Source of the DNA: Pelagibacterium montanilacus | Lineage (GTDB): Bacteria; Pseudomonadota; Alphaproteobacteria; Rhizobiales; Devosiaceae | Direction of reading: 5' to 3' | DNA length: 64,000 bases | NCBI RefSeq assembly: GCF_003992665.1 | Contig: NZ_RZMX01000001.1 | Location: 62,001 to 126,000, forward strand | Shown: positions 27,516 to 38,200 of the stretch, piece after piece | Position numbering within the stretch: the stretch's first letter is position 1 | Layout of the letters: the number at the start of each line of letters is the position of its first letter | The notes under the pieces: model-generated | The model's input: only the letters and a program-made list of their open reading frames with translations | The model's database searches: none | What the model was told of the DNA's origin: nothing | Translations under genes and position numbers: made by a program

Positions 27516-27743
27516 CCCAGACACCCTCGAATCCGTTTTTTCCCTGCCGCCCACAATAACCTCAAACACCTCCAACATGGCAAGCGTGGGGCAGCGACCG
27601 ATCCGCCGCGCCCCCGGGCACGGCCGAGCCGCCTCGACATTGACTCGAAAGGCGGGTCTGATATGTGTCTGGCTCGCCAACTGAACCGGCGTGTTTCTGC
27701 CGCAAATCCTTCAGTCAGACCAACCGGAAACCGGGATCTTTCG

Positions 27744-29723
27744 ATGACAGACAAAGCCAAACACGACGCCATGGCCAACGCGATCCGGGCGCTGTCGATG
27801 GATGCAGTGCAGGCCGCCAATTCGGGCCATCCGGGCCTGCCGATGGGCGCAGCCGATATCGCGACGGTCCTGTTTTCGAAAGTGATGAAGTTCGACCCCA
27901 AGGACCCGCACTGGCCCGATCGCGACCGTTTCGTGCTCTCGGCGGGACACGGCTCGATGCTGCTCTACTCGTCGCTCTATCTTCTCGGCTACGAGGATAT
28001 GACGCTCGAGGACATCAAGAATTTCCGCCAGGTTGGCTTTAAGACCGCCGGGCACCCCGAATACGGCCACGCCGACGGGATCGAGACCACGACCGGCCCG
28101 CTCGGCCAGGGGCTGGGCAATGCCGTGGGCATGGCGATCGCCGAAGCGCGCCTGGCTGCTGAGTTCGGCTCCGAACTGGTCGATCACCACACCTATGTGA
28201 TCGCCGGTGACGGGTGCCTGATGGAAGGCATTTCCCAGGAATCGATTTCGCTTGCCGGTCATCTGGCGCTCAACAAGCTGGTCGTGATCTGGGACAACAA
28301 CGACATCACAATCGATGGCAAGGTTTCGCTCGCCGATTCCACCGACCAGCTCAAGCGCTTCGCCGCCTGCGGCTGGAACACCCTCGAGATCGACGGGCAC
28401 GACGCCGAAGCGATCGAAAAGGCGCTCGAGAAGGCAAAAGAGTCCGACAAGCCGACCCTGATTTCCGCCAAGACCACCATCGGCTTCGGATCGCCCAACA
28501 AGGCCGGCACCAACAAGGTCCACGGCTCCCCGCTGGGCGATGACGAGATCGCCGCCACGCGCGAGAAACTCGGCTGGGCCCATCCTGCCTTCGAGATTCC
28601 CGAAGAGATCATGGATGCCTGGCGTCTGGCCGGCAATCGGGGCACCAAGGCCCGGACCGAATGGAGCCGGCGACTGGCCGCGGCGGAAGCCGATATTCGG
28701 AGCGAGTTCGAGCGCCGGATGCGCGGCGAGTTGCCGCTGGGCCTGCAGGCCGCTCTCGATGGTTACAAGAAGAAGCTGGCTGAAGAAAAGCCCAAGCTGG
28801 CCTCCCGCGCGTCCTCGCAGAACGCGCTTGAGGTCATCAACGGCGCCGTGCCCGAGACCCTCGCCGGCTCGGCCGATCTGACCGGTTCCAACAACACCAA
28901 GACGTCCCAGACCAACGCCTTCCAAGCGCCTGACTACAAGGGTCGCTACGTCCATTACGGCATCCGCGAGCACGGCATGGCCGCGGCGATGAACGGCATT
29001 GCGCTTCACGGGGGGCTTTACCCCTATGGCGGCACGTTCATGTGCTTTTCCGACTATTGCCGCCCCTCGATCCGGCTTGCCGCGCTGATGGGCATCCGCG
29101 TCGGGTTCGTGATGACCCACGATTCCATCGGGCTTGGCGAGGACGGCCCGACACACCAGCCGGTTGAGCACCTGGCCGCGCTGCGCGCCATTCCCAACCT
29201 CTTCGTCTTCCGGCCGGCCGATGCCATGGAAGCGGCCGAGTGCTGGGAAATCGCCCTGAGCTCGCCCAAGACACCCTCGCTTCTGGCTCTCTCGCGCCAG
29301 GGTCTGCCGGCTGTGCGCGATCAGTTCTCCAAGGAGAACTTGTGCGCCCGTGGCGCCTACACCATCTGGGGTGATGCGGACGCCGAGGCGGTCATCTTCG
29401 CGTCTGGATCCGAAGTCCAGATCGCGCTCGATGCGGCCAAGGCCCTGTCGTCCGAAGGCATTTCCGCCCGCTGCGTCTCTGTTCCCTCGTTCGAGCTCTT
29501 TGCGGCCCAGAGCGACGATTACAAGCGCTCGGTGTTCGGTTCGGCAAAGGCTCGGGTCGCTGTCGAGGCGGCTGTGCAGATGGGCTGGGACCGGTTCCTG
29601 GGCGCCACCGGCCGGTTTGTGGGCATGAACGGGTTCGGCGCATCGGGCAAGATCGAGGATCTCTACCCCCATTTCGGGATTACCGCCGACGCGGTGGTCG
29701 AGGCCGCCAAGGCCCAACTCTAG
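27744..29723 (+). CDS. tkt: Transketolase
   Basis: Thiamine-diphosphate enzyme of the pentose phosphate pathway, 659 residues. The ThDP/Mg motif runs from GDGCLMEG to [19 protein letters not shown] at the N-terminus, [17 protein letters not shown] and the pyrimidine-domain segment [17 protein letters not shown] are all conserved. The start at ATG 27744 matches the family; the long upstream frame is antisense to zapA/DUF4164. It is followed by a strong terminator and then gap, as in many Hyphomicrobiales. Confidence 0.97.
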   Translation: MTDKAKHDAMANAIRALSMDAVQAANSGHPGLPMGAADIATVLFSKVMKFDPKDPHWPDRDRFVLSAGHGSMLLYSSLYLLGYEDMTLEDIKNFRQVGFKTAGHPEYGHADGIETTTGPLGQGLGNAVGMAIAEARLAAEFGSELVDHHTYVIAGDGCLMEGISQESISLAGHLALNKLVVIWDNNDITIDGKVSLADSTDQLKRFAACGWNTLEIDGHDAEAIEKALEKAKESDKPTLISAKTTIGFGSPNKAGTNKVHGSPLGDDEIAATREKLGWAHPAFEIPEEIMDAWRLAGNRGTKARTEWSRRLAAAEADIRSEFERRMRGELPLGLQAALDGYKKKLAEEKPKLASRASSQNALEVINGAVPETLAGSADLTGSNNTKTSQTNAFQAPDYKGRYVHYGIREHGMAAAMNGIALHGGLYPYGGTFMCFSDYCRPSIRLAALMGIRVGFVMTHDSIGLGEDGPTHQPVEHLAALRAIPNLFVFRPADAMEAAECWEIALSSPKTPSLLALSRQGLPAVRDQFSKENLCARGAYTIWGDADAEAVIFASGSEVQIALDAAKALSSEGISARCVSVPSFELFAAQSDDYKRSVFGSAKARVAVEAAVQMGWDRFLGATGRFVGMNGFGASGKIEDLYPHFGITADAVVEAAKAQL

Positions 29724-29733
29724 ATTTCAACAA

Positions 29734-29757
29734 GGGGTGCGAGGCGCACCCCTTTTT
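29734..29757 (+). terminator. Intrinsic terminator between tkt and gap
   Basis: Perfect 8-bp stem GGGGTGCG/CGCACCCC, loop AGG, followed by five T. It lies ten bases after the transketolase stop, 29 bp before the gap start. Confidence 0.9.
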
Positions 29758-29785
29758 CGTCCTTTCCGCTTAAAGGAGCACTTTC

Positions 29786-30789
<1,004 letters not shown>

Positions 30790-30793
<4 letters not shown>

Positions 30794-31344
30794 CCGCATT
30801 CGAGACCCGGACCTTGCGTTGGAGGCCGCTCACCGGGAGCGGCCTCGAGCACGTGCGGATTTATCATTGGAATAGTGGCGTCAAGATCTTCGGCACGCTG
30901 ATCGGGGAGACTGACGAGACCCCCTTCGGCCTCTCCTACGAGATCAACCTCGCCCTCGACTGGTCGTTCGAGGCCTTGCTGGTACAAACAGATACCGGCA
31001 CCATGGAACACCTGAGGCGCGATCCTGACGGCGACTGGCACGGCTGGCGCGATCCCTTGCCCGAACTCGCCGCCTGTACCGATATCGACCTTTCCGGCTC
31101 GCCCCTCACCAATACCTTGCCCATACGGCGTGTCACCGATTGGCAGGTGGGCATCCCGCGTCACTTCTCTATGGCCTATGTCGACCTGCCCCGCCTCTCG
31201 TTCCGGCCCCACCGCCAGATTTACACCTGGCTCGGCGAGAACCGCTATCGGTACCAGAATGCCGATGAAAGCTTTTCCGCCGACCTGACCGTGGACGACG
31301 CGGGGTTTGTGGTCGATTATCCGCCGCTGTTCAAGCGCGCCTGA
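30790..31344 (+). CDS. Putative glycolipid-binding domain protein (DUF1089-type)
   Basis: A 184-residue protein with features of the putative glycolipid-binding family: [17 protein letters not shown] near the N-terminus, a beta-rich middle ([18 protein letters not shown]), and a [16 protein letters not shown] segment near the end. No signal peptide, so probably cytoplasmic. The start is uncertain: a CTG that overlaps the gap stop by 4 bp (CTGA) gives the expected N-terminus; a TTG at 30817 is the other choice. Translational coupling to gap is implied. Confidence 0.65.
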
Positions 31345-31443
31345 ACCGCGCACGCCCTTTTCCTTGCAAACCAGTTCTGGTACCGCATTGAAGGTTCCGC
31401 CATGCCTTGCGCGGGACTGTGATTATCGTCAGGAGACACAGCA

Positions 31444-32655
31444 ATGACGGCCACGTTCAAGACCATTGATGATTACGAGCTGGACGGGAAACGAGTGCTG
31501 GTGCGTGTCGACCTCAACCTGCCGGTCAAGGACGGCAAGGTGACCGACGCCACCCGCATCGAGCGCGTGGCCCATACCATCCAGGAGATCGCCAACAAGG
31601 GCGGGCTCCCGATCCTTCTCGCCCATTTCGGCCGCCCAAAGGGCAAGGCCGATCCGGACATGAGCCTGTCGGTGGTCGTTGAGGATCTGGCCCGCATCGT
31701 GGGCAAGCCGGTCCATTTCGCACCGACCGACTGGACCGATCTCAAGCCAGCCAAGGCAGTGATCGAGAGCGCGGAGCCAGGCTCGGTGGTTCTGCTCGAG
31801 AACACGCGCTTTCATCCCGGCGAGGAAACCAACGATCCTGATCTCATCGCGCGCATGGCCGGGCTCGGGGACATCTACGTCAACGACGCCTTCTCGGCCG
31901 CCCACCGCGCCCATGCCTCCACCGAAGGCATAGCGCGCGCCCTGCCCTGCTGCGCGGGCCGCGCCATGCAGGCCGAGCTCGAAGCGCTCGAGGCGGGGCT
32001 GGGCAACCCCACCAAGCCGGTGATAGCCATTGTGGGCGGGGCAAAGGTCTCCACCAAGATCGACCTTCTGGAAAACCTCGTGACCCGGGTCGAGGCGCTG
32101 GTGATCGGCGGCGGCATGGCCAATACATTCATCTACGCGCTGGGCTATGATGTGGGCAAATCACTGTGCGAACGTGATCTCAAGGAGACCGCGCTGCGCA
32201 TCATGGACAAGGCCGAAGACGCCCGCTGCGCGATCATCCTGCCGATTGACGGCGTCGTGGGCTGGCACTTCGAGGCCAATACGCCCTCGCGGACCTACGG
32301 GCTCGACGCCATCGACAAGGACGGTATGGTGCTCGACGCCGGCGCGCAGTCGATCGAAAAGATCAAGACCGCCATCAACGAGGCCCGGACCGTGGTGTGG
32401 AACGGGCCTTTGGGGGCCTTCGAGCTTCCGCCTTTCGACACGGCGACGGTTGAAGTTGCCCGGCACGCTGCCGAGCGCACCCGCAAGGGCCAGCTCGTCT
32501 CGGTCGCCGGAGGCGGGGACACGGTCGCTGCCCTCGCCCATGCGGGCGTCAAGGACGACTTCACCTACGTCTCCACGGCTGGTGGGGCGTTCCTTGAATG
32601 GATGGAAGGCAAGCCCCTTCCGGGCGTACAAGCGCTGATGACCGCGCCCGACTGA
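31444..32655 (+). CDS. pgk: Phosphoglycerate kinase
   Basis: 403 residues. VLVRVDLNLPVKDGKVTD and AHFGRPKGK form the N-terminal substrate site, LLENTRFHPGEE is conserved, and the C-terminal nucleotide-binding domain shows VIAIVGGAKVSTKI and GGGDTVAAL. It transfers phosphate from 1,3-bisphosphoglycerate to ADP. An AGGAG ribosome-binding site precedes the ATG by about 9 nt. It follows the glycolipid-binding-like gene by 99 bp. Confidence 0.97.
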   Translation: MTATFKTIDDYELDGKRVLVRVDLNLPVKDGKVTDATRIERVAHTIQEIANKGGLPILLAHFGRPKGKADPDMSLSVVVEDLARIVGKPVHFAPTDWTDLKPAKAVIESAEPGSVVLLENTRFHPGEETNDPDLIARMAGLGDIYVNDAFSAAHRAHASTEGIARALPCCAGRAMQAELEALEAGLGNPTKPVIAIVGGAKVSTKIDLLENLVTRVEALVIGGGMANTFIYALGYDVGKSLCERDLKETALRIMDKAEDARCAIILPIDGVVGWHFEANTPSRTYGLDAIDKDGMVLDAGAQSIEKIKTAINEARTVVWNGPLGAFELPPFDTATVEVARHAAERTRKGQLVSVAGGGDTVAALAHAGVKDDFTYVSTAGGAFLEWMEGKPLPGVQALMTAPD

Positions 32656-32726
32656 CAAGGTGCACGATCGGCGAGCGGTTCCATGCCTCCGCCTCATCAA
32701 TTGGTCGACTACCCGAACGTCTAATC

Positions 32727-32758
32727 GATCGGGCGTGTCCAATCGGGCATAATCGGGA
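32727..32758. promoter_or_regulatory. Three short direct repeats upstream of the aldolase gene
   Basis: ATCGGGC at 32727, ATCGGGC at 32742 and ATCGGGA at 32752 form irregularly spaced direct repeats within the 138-bp gap between pgk and the aldolase. They could be regulator-binding half-sites or chance in GC-rich DNA. Confidence 0.25.
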
Positions 32759-32793
32759 CGATTCCGACCCATGTCCAAAGGACCGATCGTCTC

Positions 32794-33816
32794 ATGCCCA
32801 ATCTCGCTCAAATCGCGCAGCAGCTCGTAGCGACAGGAAAAGGCATTCTCGCCGCCGATGAGTCGACAGGGACGATCAAGAAGCGGTTCGACACGATCGG
32901 GCTCGAGAGCACCGAGACCTCGCGCCGCGATTATCGCGAGATGCTGTTCGGCGCCAAAGAGGCGATGAGCCAATATATTTCGGGGGTGATCCTTTTCGAC
33001 GAAACCCTGCGGCAGTCGGCATCGGACGGCACCCCGTTCGTCGAAATGCTTCGGGCCAACAACTGCCTGCCGGGCATCAAGGTCGACATGGGCGCCAAGC
33101 CCCTGCCGGGCCATGAAGGCGAGACGGTAACCGAAGGGCTCGACGGGTTGCGCGACCGGCTGGCCGAATACCGCGAGCTGGGCGCCACCTTCGCAAAATG
33201 GCGCGGTGTGATCGCCATCGGCGAGAAGGGGCCGACCCGAGCCTCGATCCACGCCAACGCACACGCATTGGCGCGTTACGCCGCGCTCTGCCAGGAAGCG
33301 GGCATCGTTCCCATCGTCGAGCCCGAAGTGCTCGCGGATGGCAAGCCGGGCAACCACACTATCGAGGTCTGCGAGACCGTGACGGGCGAGACGCTTGCGG
33401 ACGTCTTTGAGCAGTTGCGCATTGCCGGCGTTGATCTCTCGGGCATCATTCTCAAGCCCAACATGGTCATCCCCGGCATCAACGGCCCGACAGTGAGCGT
33501 CGAGGACGTTGCCGAGCGTACCGTCCGCACGCTCAAGGCCACCGTGCCGGCCACCGTTCCGGGCATCGCCTTCCTTTCCGGCGGGCAGACTTGCGAGCAG
33601 GCCAGCGCCAACCTGTCGGCCATGCACAAGATCGGCGGTCTGCCCTGGGCCCTGACGTTCTCCTACGGCCGTGCCCTGCAGGCCGAAGCGCTCGCTGCCT
33701 GGGGCGGCAAGGCCGAGAACGTCGCCGCCGCTCAGAAGGCCTTCGTGCACCGCGCCCGGATGAATTCGCTCGCCTCACAGGGGCTGTGGGAAGCGGACGT
33801 CGACCGCGCAGCCTGA
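32794..33816 (+). CDS. Class I fructose-bisphosphate aldolase
   Basis: 340 residues of the eukaryote-like class I family. The signature GKGILAADESTGTIKKRF opens the protein; the Schiff-base lysine is in GIILKPNMVIPG and the phosphate loop is AFLSGGQTCEQA. VPIVEPEVL and the Lys in TFAKWRGVI are further active-site parts. It needs no metal ion. AAAGGA lies 12 nt before the ATG. It closes the tkt-gap-pgk block and is followed by a terminator. Confidence 0.95.
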   Translation: MPNLAQIAQQLVATGKGILAADESTGTIKKRFDTIGLESTETSRRDYREMLFGAKEAMSQYISGVILFDETLRQSASDGTPFVEMLRANNCLPGIKVDMGAKPLPGHEGETVTEGLDGLRDRLAEYRELGATFAKWRGVIAIGEKGPTRASIHANAHALARYAALCQEAGIVPIVEPEVLADGKPGNHTIEVCETVTGETLADVFEQLRIAGVDLSGIILKPNMVIPGINGPTVSVEDVAERTVRTLKATVPATVPGIAFLSGGQTCEQASANLSAMHKIGGLPWALTFSYGRALQAEALAAWGGKAENVAAAQKAFVHRARMNSLASQGLWEADVDRAA

Positions 33817-33875
33817 TTTTCGGACCGCGGCGCTGGCAGCGCGTTATCTGCCTGCACGTCTTCCCATGAACTTGC

Positions 33876-33906
33876 GGACGCTGTAACCATGCAGCGTCCC
33901 TTTTTT
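33876..33906 (+). terminator. Intrinsic terminator after class I aldolase
   Basis: Perfect 8-bp stem GGACGCTG/CAGCGTCC with an 8-nt loop followed by six T. Confidence 0.9.
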
Positions 33907-33955
33907 GTCAAACTTCCCAGCCATTGGGGAGCGGTATGACGACCCCGGCGAGTTC

Positions 33956-34507
33956 ATGGACCACCAGATCTTTATCATAGCGCCCCACACCACCGATGGG
34001 GCCGGCCTCAAGGCGATGTTCGAAGCCACCGGCGCACCGTCCATGGTGGCTGCCGTGCTGATCGCGCGCGGCCCGCTCGAGGAGCCGGCCTACCGCCAAC
34101 ATGCCGAGACGCTCGTGCCTGCGATCCAGGAGCACGGCGCCGCGGCGCTGCTCGACAATGCGCCTGATCTCGTGCGCGCACTCGGCGCCGACGGTGTGCA
34201 TGTGACGACGGGGCTCAAGGCACTGACCGCGGCAATTGCCAGCCTCAAGCCTGATTTTGTGGTGGGCACCGGAGACATCGGCTCGCGCCACGAAGCCATG
34301 GTCCGGGGCGAGACCGAGGTGGACTATCTGCTCTTTGGGGACCGGGCAGAGGATGACGGCTACGAGATGGCCAGCTGGTGGAGCGAAACCTTCGAGGTCC
34401 CCTCGGTCTGGCTGAGCGCCGACCCTGCCGACCCACGCAACGAGACGATCGGCACCGAATTCGTCGGGCGCCATGCGGCGGCGTCGCCCGAGGGGTCGGG
34501 CCAATGA
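33956..34507 (+). CDS. Thiamine-phosphate-synthase-like (ThiE/TenI) protein
   Basis: 183 residues with a ThiE-like TIM-barrel layout: ALLDNAPDLVRALGADGVHV corresponds to the ThiE segment NDRVDLALALGADGVHLG. The substrate-contacting Q-x-D after that segment is replaced by TTGLKAL, and the later GFGPVFPT motif reads LLFGDRAED. So it is probably not a normal ThiE; a TenI-like or another role is possible. The start at ATG 33956 is favoured over an upstream TTG. It overlaps the Sel1 gene by 4 bp (ATGA). Confidence 0.65.
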   Translation: MDHQIFIIAPHTTDGAGLKAMFEATGAPSMVAAVLIARGPLEEPAYRQHAETLVPAIQEHGAAALLDNAPDLVRALGADGVHVTTGLKALTAAIASLKPDFVVGTGDIGSRHEAMVRGETEVDYLLFGDRAEDDGYEMASWWSETFEVPSVWLSADPADPRNETIGTEFVGRHAAASPEGSGQ

Positions 34508-35535
34508 GGCCGCACGGCCTGCTTGCAGCCCTGCTCGCGCTCGTCTCCGGGACGGCGGGCATGGCGCAGAACCCGGCCCAGATGGACGAGGCGATGGACA
34601 TCTCGCGCATGCTGCTCAATCCGCCCGCGGGCGTGGACGCGGCGTTCGGCGCATTCCAGCGCGGCTATTACCTCACGGCCCTCGAGCTGGCCACGCCGCG
34701 CGCCCAGGAGGGCGATGCCGCGGCCCAGACCCTGATCGGGGAAATCTACGCCAACGGGCTGGGCGTGGCCCAGGATATCCCCCGCGCCATAAGCTGGTAC
34801 GCGCAGGCCGACGAGAACGGCGATATCCAGGCCAGCTTTCAGCTCGCCCTGATCTACCAGTTCGGCGAAGGCCAGCTGCGCAACCGCCAGAGGGCGGCTG
34901 ATCTGTTCAGAAAGGCCGCTGAAGGGGGGCATATGGCCGCCAAATACAATCTGGGCCTGCTCCATGTGGAAGGCGCCTATGCAGAACCCAGCCTGCAACG
35001 GGCAGCCCAATTGATCGGGGAAGCTGCCGAGGCGCGGCTGCCCGAGGCCATGTATGACTACGCCATCATGCTTCAGGAGGGAGCAGGCGTTCCCCCGGAT
35101 ACGGCCCAGGCCCTCAACCTTCTCGAGGAAGCGGCCTCGCTGGGACTGGTGGAAGCCCAGGTCGAGTTTGCGACCATGCTCTATATGGGCGTGAGTGGGG
35201 AACGCGATCCGGAAGGCGCGGCGCTCTGGTATCGAACCGCCGCAAGTTCGGGCAATCCCGTGGCCCAGGTACGCTACGCGATCATGCTGCTCGCCGGCGA
35301 GGGCGTCGAGCGCGATCCGGAGACCGCCGCCATGTACAGGACGCTTGCGCGCAACCAGGGACTCTCGCTGCCCCAGCTCGAAACCCTGATCGCCGAGGCC
35401 GAACCCGATATGGTTGCCCGGGGCGAGGAGCGGGCCCGCTTCTGGCCGGGCGAGCCGCCGCAGGCGGCCACCTCGCGGCCGGGGCTGGTCTCTGACAACG
35501 ACGGCCCGCTCGGCGTGATCGACGGCCTCTTGTAG
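34504..35535 (+). CDS. Secreted Sel1-repeat (TPR-like) protein
   Basis: 343 residues. A Sec signal peptide (LLAALLALVSGTAGMAQ) is followed by about six Sel1-like repeats, each with A-x2-L-x2-Y/L-G pattern: AAQTLIGEIYANGLGVAQD, ASFQLALIYQFGEG, AKYNLGLLHVEGAY, AMYDYAIMLQEGAGV, AQVEFATMLYMGVSG, AQVRYAIMLLAGEGVE. Such proteins act as protein-protein adaptors in the periplasm. The ATG overlaps the ThiE-like stop; GAGGGG lies upstream. No partner is evident. Confidence 0.85.
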   Translation: MRPHGLLAALLALVSGTAGMAQNPAQMDEAMDISRMLLNPPAGVDAAFGAFQRGYYLTALELATPRAQEGDAAAQTLIGEIYANGLGVAQDIPRAISWYAQADENGDIQASFQLALIYQFGEGQLRNRQRAADLFRKAAEGGHMAAKYNLGLLHVEGAYAEPSLQRAAQLIGEAAEARLPEAMYDYAIMLQEGAGVPPDTAQALNLLEEAASLGLVEAQVEFATMLYMGVSGERDPEGAALWYRTAASSGNPVAQVRYAIMLLAGEGVERDPETAAMYRTLARNQGLSLPQLETLIAEAEPDMVARGEERARFWPGEPPQAATSRPGLVSDNDGPLGVIDGLL

Positions 35536-35648
35536 TCCGGACTTGAACGCCGACGCGTTCTGGGGCACAAGCCAGCCCGGTATTCCCCTTTCATCGGACG
35601 CGCGATCGGCAAAGGCGCGTTGCGAACCGACAGACAGAAGCACACCAG

Positions 35649-36212
35649 ATGAAGATCAACGGCAACGAAATCCGGCCCGGCAACGTGATCATGCACAAGG
35701 ACCAGCTCTGGGTCGCGGTCAAGGTCGACCACGTCAAGCCCGGCAAGGGCGGAGCCTACGCGCAGGTCGAACTCAAGTCCATCCTCGGCAGCACCAAGCT
35801 CAATGAGCGCTTCCGCTCGGCCGAGACCGTCGAGCGCGTCAGCCTCGAGCAGCGCGACTTCCAATACCTTTACCAGCAGGGCGAGATGCTGGTGTTCATG
35901 AACACCGAAAGCTACGAGCAGATCGAACTGGCCGCCGATTTCGTCGGAGAGCGCTCCGTCTTCCTTCAGGACGGGATGATGGTCACCGTCGAGATGCACA
36001 ACGACACTCCGCTCGGCGTGCAGCTTCCCTCCCAGGTCACCCTTGAGGTCACCGAGACCGAGCCGGTGGTCAAGGGCCAGACGGCGGCGAACTCGTTCAA
36101 GCCTGCCATCCTCGAGAACGGTGCCAAGGTCATGGTTCCACCCTTCGTGGCCGCCGGCCAGAAGATTGTGGTTGCAACCGAAGACGTGACCTACGTCCGC
36201 CGCGCCGACTAG
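35649..36212 (+). CDS. efp: Elongation factor P
   Basis: 187 residues, three OB-like domains. It rescues ribosomes stalled on polyproline. The tip of domain I reads PGKGGA with Lys33 at the position that is lysylated in other bacteria; no EpmA/EpmB genes are in the window. The protein starts [14 protein letters not shown] and ends with the usual domain III. TolA in this window has a very Pro-rich linker and would be an EF-P client. suhB follows 90 bp downstream, a common order. Confidence 0.96.
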   Translation: MKINGNEIRPGNVIMHKDQLWVAVKVDHVKPGKGGAYAQVELKSILGSTKLNERFRSAETVERVSLEQRDFQYLYQQGEMLVFMNTESYEQIELAADFVGERSVFLQDGMMVTVEMHNDTPLGVQLPSQVTLEVTETEPVVKGQTAANSFKPAILENGAKVMVPPFVAAGQKIVVATEDVTYVRRAD

Positions 36213-36302
36213 TGCGCTCTGGGGCTCACACCCCCTGATTGCGCGCAACCCCCCGATCCCCGGGCCAATCGTCGGCCAGGGTCGACCAAGGAAAGAGTTC
36301 TC

Positions 36303-37094
36303 ATGGCCCGTTCGGCGCTCCTCAACGTCATGGTCAATGCCGCTCTGAAAGCCGGACGCGGGCTGATCCGCGACTTCGGTGAAGTCGAAAACCTGCAGGT
36401 CTCGCGTAAGGGGCCGGCCGATTTCGTTTCCGTAGCCGACAAGCGCGCCGAAAAAGTCGTCATGGACGAACTGATGCGCGCGCGCCCCACCTATTCACTG
36501 CTCATGGAAGAGGGCGGCGAGGTCAAGGGCACCGACGGGATGCACCGCTGGATCGTTGACCCGCTCGACGGGACCACCAATTTCCTGCACGCCATTCCCA
36601 TATTCGCCGTTGCCATCGCCCTTGAACGACAAGGTGAAATCGTGGCCTCGGTCGTCTTCAACCCGGTGATGGACGAGCTGTTCACCGCCGAAAAGGGCAA
36701 TGGGGCCTGGCTCAACAACCGCCGGCTGCGCATGGCGTCGCGCCGGCATCTCTCGGAAGCCGTGATCAGCACAGGCATCAAGCTGACGGGGAAATCGTCC
36801 GACCCCGACGCGATGCGCCAGCTCGCCTCGATCACCCCGGCCGTGGCCGGCATTAGGCGCTCGGGCTCGGTCGCGATCGACATGGCGTGGCTGGCCGCCG
36901 GGCGGTTCGACGGGCTGTTCGAGGACAGGCTCGCCCCCTGGGACGTGGCACCTGGACTGGCGCTGGTGCGCGAGGCCGGCGGCTTTGTCACCGACTATGC
37001 CGGACAGACCAATATGATGGACAAGGGCGAACTGGTCGCGGGCAACGAGCACCTCCAGCCCGCGCTGCTCAAGGCCATCCAGTCCGTCAAGTAA
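36303..37094 (+). CDS. suhB: Inositol-1-monophosphatase family protein SuhB
   Basis: 263 residues. The lithium-sensitive phosphatase motifs are present: EEGGEV (metal Glu), WIVDPLDGTTNFLH (metal Asp residues), and the C-terminal APWDVAPGLALVREAGG. It hydrolyses myo-inositol-1-phosphate and related compounds; in E. coli it also acts in rRNA antitermination. AAGGA lies upstream of the ATG. Adjacent to efp as in other Hyphomicrobiales. Confidence 0.93.
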   Translation: MARSALLNVMVNAALKAGRGLIRDFGEVENLQVSRKGPADFVSVADKRAEKVVMDELMRARPTYSLLMEEGGEVKGTDGMHRWIVDPLDGTTNFLHAIPIFAVAIALERQGEIVASVVFNPVMDELFTAEKGNGAWLNNRRLRMASRRHLSEAVISTGIKLTGKSSDPDAMRQLASITPAVAGIRRSGSVAIDMAWLAAGRFDGLFEDRLAPWDVAPGLALVREAGGFVTDYAGQTNMMDKGELVAGNEHLQPALLKAIQSVK

Positions 37095-37183
37095 CGGCAA
37101 CACAAGCAAAATACCCTCGGTCAGGTCATTGTCAGGTCCATGCAGCCTGATTAAGCTTGCGCGCGAACCGCGGAGCCGAACTG

Positions 37184-38191
37184 ATGAGCCAAGCCTACGA
37201 CCCCTACAACCTCGCCAGCCCGGCGGTCTATCTGATCAAGATGACCATCTTCCTGGTGCTCGTTGCCATGGTGGCGATCATCCTTGCCCCACAGTTGCTC
37301 GATGCGTTCTGGGCCAATCCATTCATTAACGGCCTGATCCTGTTCGTGCTTCTGATCGGCATCGTGCTTTCGTTCAGGCAGGTGGTGCGGCTGTTCCCAG
37401 AGGTGAACTGGGTGAACTCGCTCCAGGACGATCCCGGGGTCGCAGCCCGGCGCCAGCCGGTTCTGCTCGCGCCCGTGGCCGCGATCATGCGCGACCGGCT
37501 CGGAGAGACGGTCATCACCCCGGCCTCCATGCGCTCGATTCTCGATTCGGTGGGGATCCGTCTGGACGAGGCCAAGGACACGGCGCGCTACCTCACTGGA
37601 CTGCTGGTCTTTCTGGGCCTCTTGGGCACGTTCTACGGCCTGCTCCAGACCGTGGGCGCCGTCTCGGGCGTCATCCAGGGCCTGGACGTCGCATCGGGCG
37701 ACACGGCCAATGTCTTTGGCAGCCTGCGGGACGGGCTCGAAGCCCCGCTCGAGGGCATGTCGATCGCTTTCGCCTCCTCGCTGTTCGGTTTGTCGGGATC
37801 GCTGGTGCTGGGCTTTCTGGACCTCCAGGCCGGCCAAGCCCAAAATGCATTCTACACCGATCTAGAGGATTGGATGAGCTCGATGACCGAGCTCGACCAT
37901 CCGATGACCACAATGCAGGCCAATACTTTCGGTGTGTCCGGATCCGAGATGCAGCAGATGTTCGAGCGTCTGGGTGCGACCATGCAAACGCAGAACTCTT
38001 CCCAGAACGCCATCCGCGCGATGGCGGAACTGGCCAAAGGCATTGATGGGCTGGTCAAGCACATCCGGGCCGAGCAGGAGGACCTTCGTGCCCATATCGC
38101 CGAGCAGTCTGAGGTCAACCAGCGACTGCATCAGTTGATCGATGTGCTTCTGCAGGATGACAATCGCCCCAAGGACGGGCACAACCGCTAA
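37184..38191 (+). CDS. MotA/TolQ/ExbB-like membrane protein
   Basis: 335 residues from the ATG at 37184 (GGAG upstream). Two N-terminal helices (about 16-36 and 47-63) and two later ones with the MotA/TolQ/ExbB pore pattern (TGLLVFLGLLGTFYGLLQTV and GMSIAFASSLFGLSGSLVLGF). A C-terminal soluble helical tail of about 130 residues follows, rich in Gln, Glu and Met. Paired 9 bp later with an OmpA-type protein, it probably forms a peptidoglycan-anchored ion-driven complex distinct from TolQR and from the flagellar stator. The partner process is unknown. Confidence 0.8.
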   Translation: MSQAYDPYNLASPAVYLIKMTIFLVLVAMVAIILAPQLLDAFWANPFINGLILFVLLIGIVLSFRQVVRLFPEVNWVNSLQDDPGVAARRQPVLLAPVAAIMRDRLGETVITPASMRSILDSVGIRLDEAKDTARYLTGLLVFLGLLGTFYGLLQTVGAVSGVIQGLDVASGDTANVFGSLRDGLEAPLEGMSIAFASSLFGLSGSLVLGFLDLQAGQAQNAFYTDLEDWMSSMTELDHPMTTMQANTFGVSGSEMQQMFERLGATMQTQNSSQNAIRAMAELAKGIDGLVKHIRAEQEDLRAHIAEQSEVNQRLHQLIDVLLQDDNRPKDGHNR

Positions 38192-38200
38192 GGGAGACCC

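Noticed and set aside
32161-33750. 529-codon antisense frame over pgk and the aldolase
   Set aside because: Both genes on the plus strand are certain; the antisense translation has no recognisable motif.
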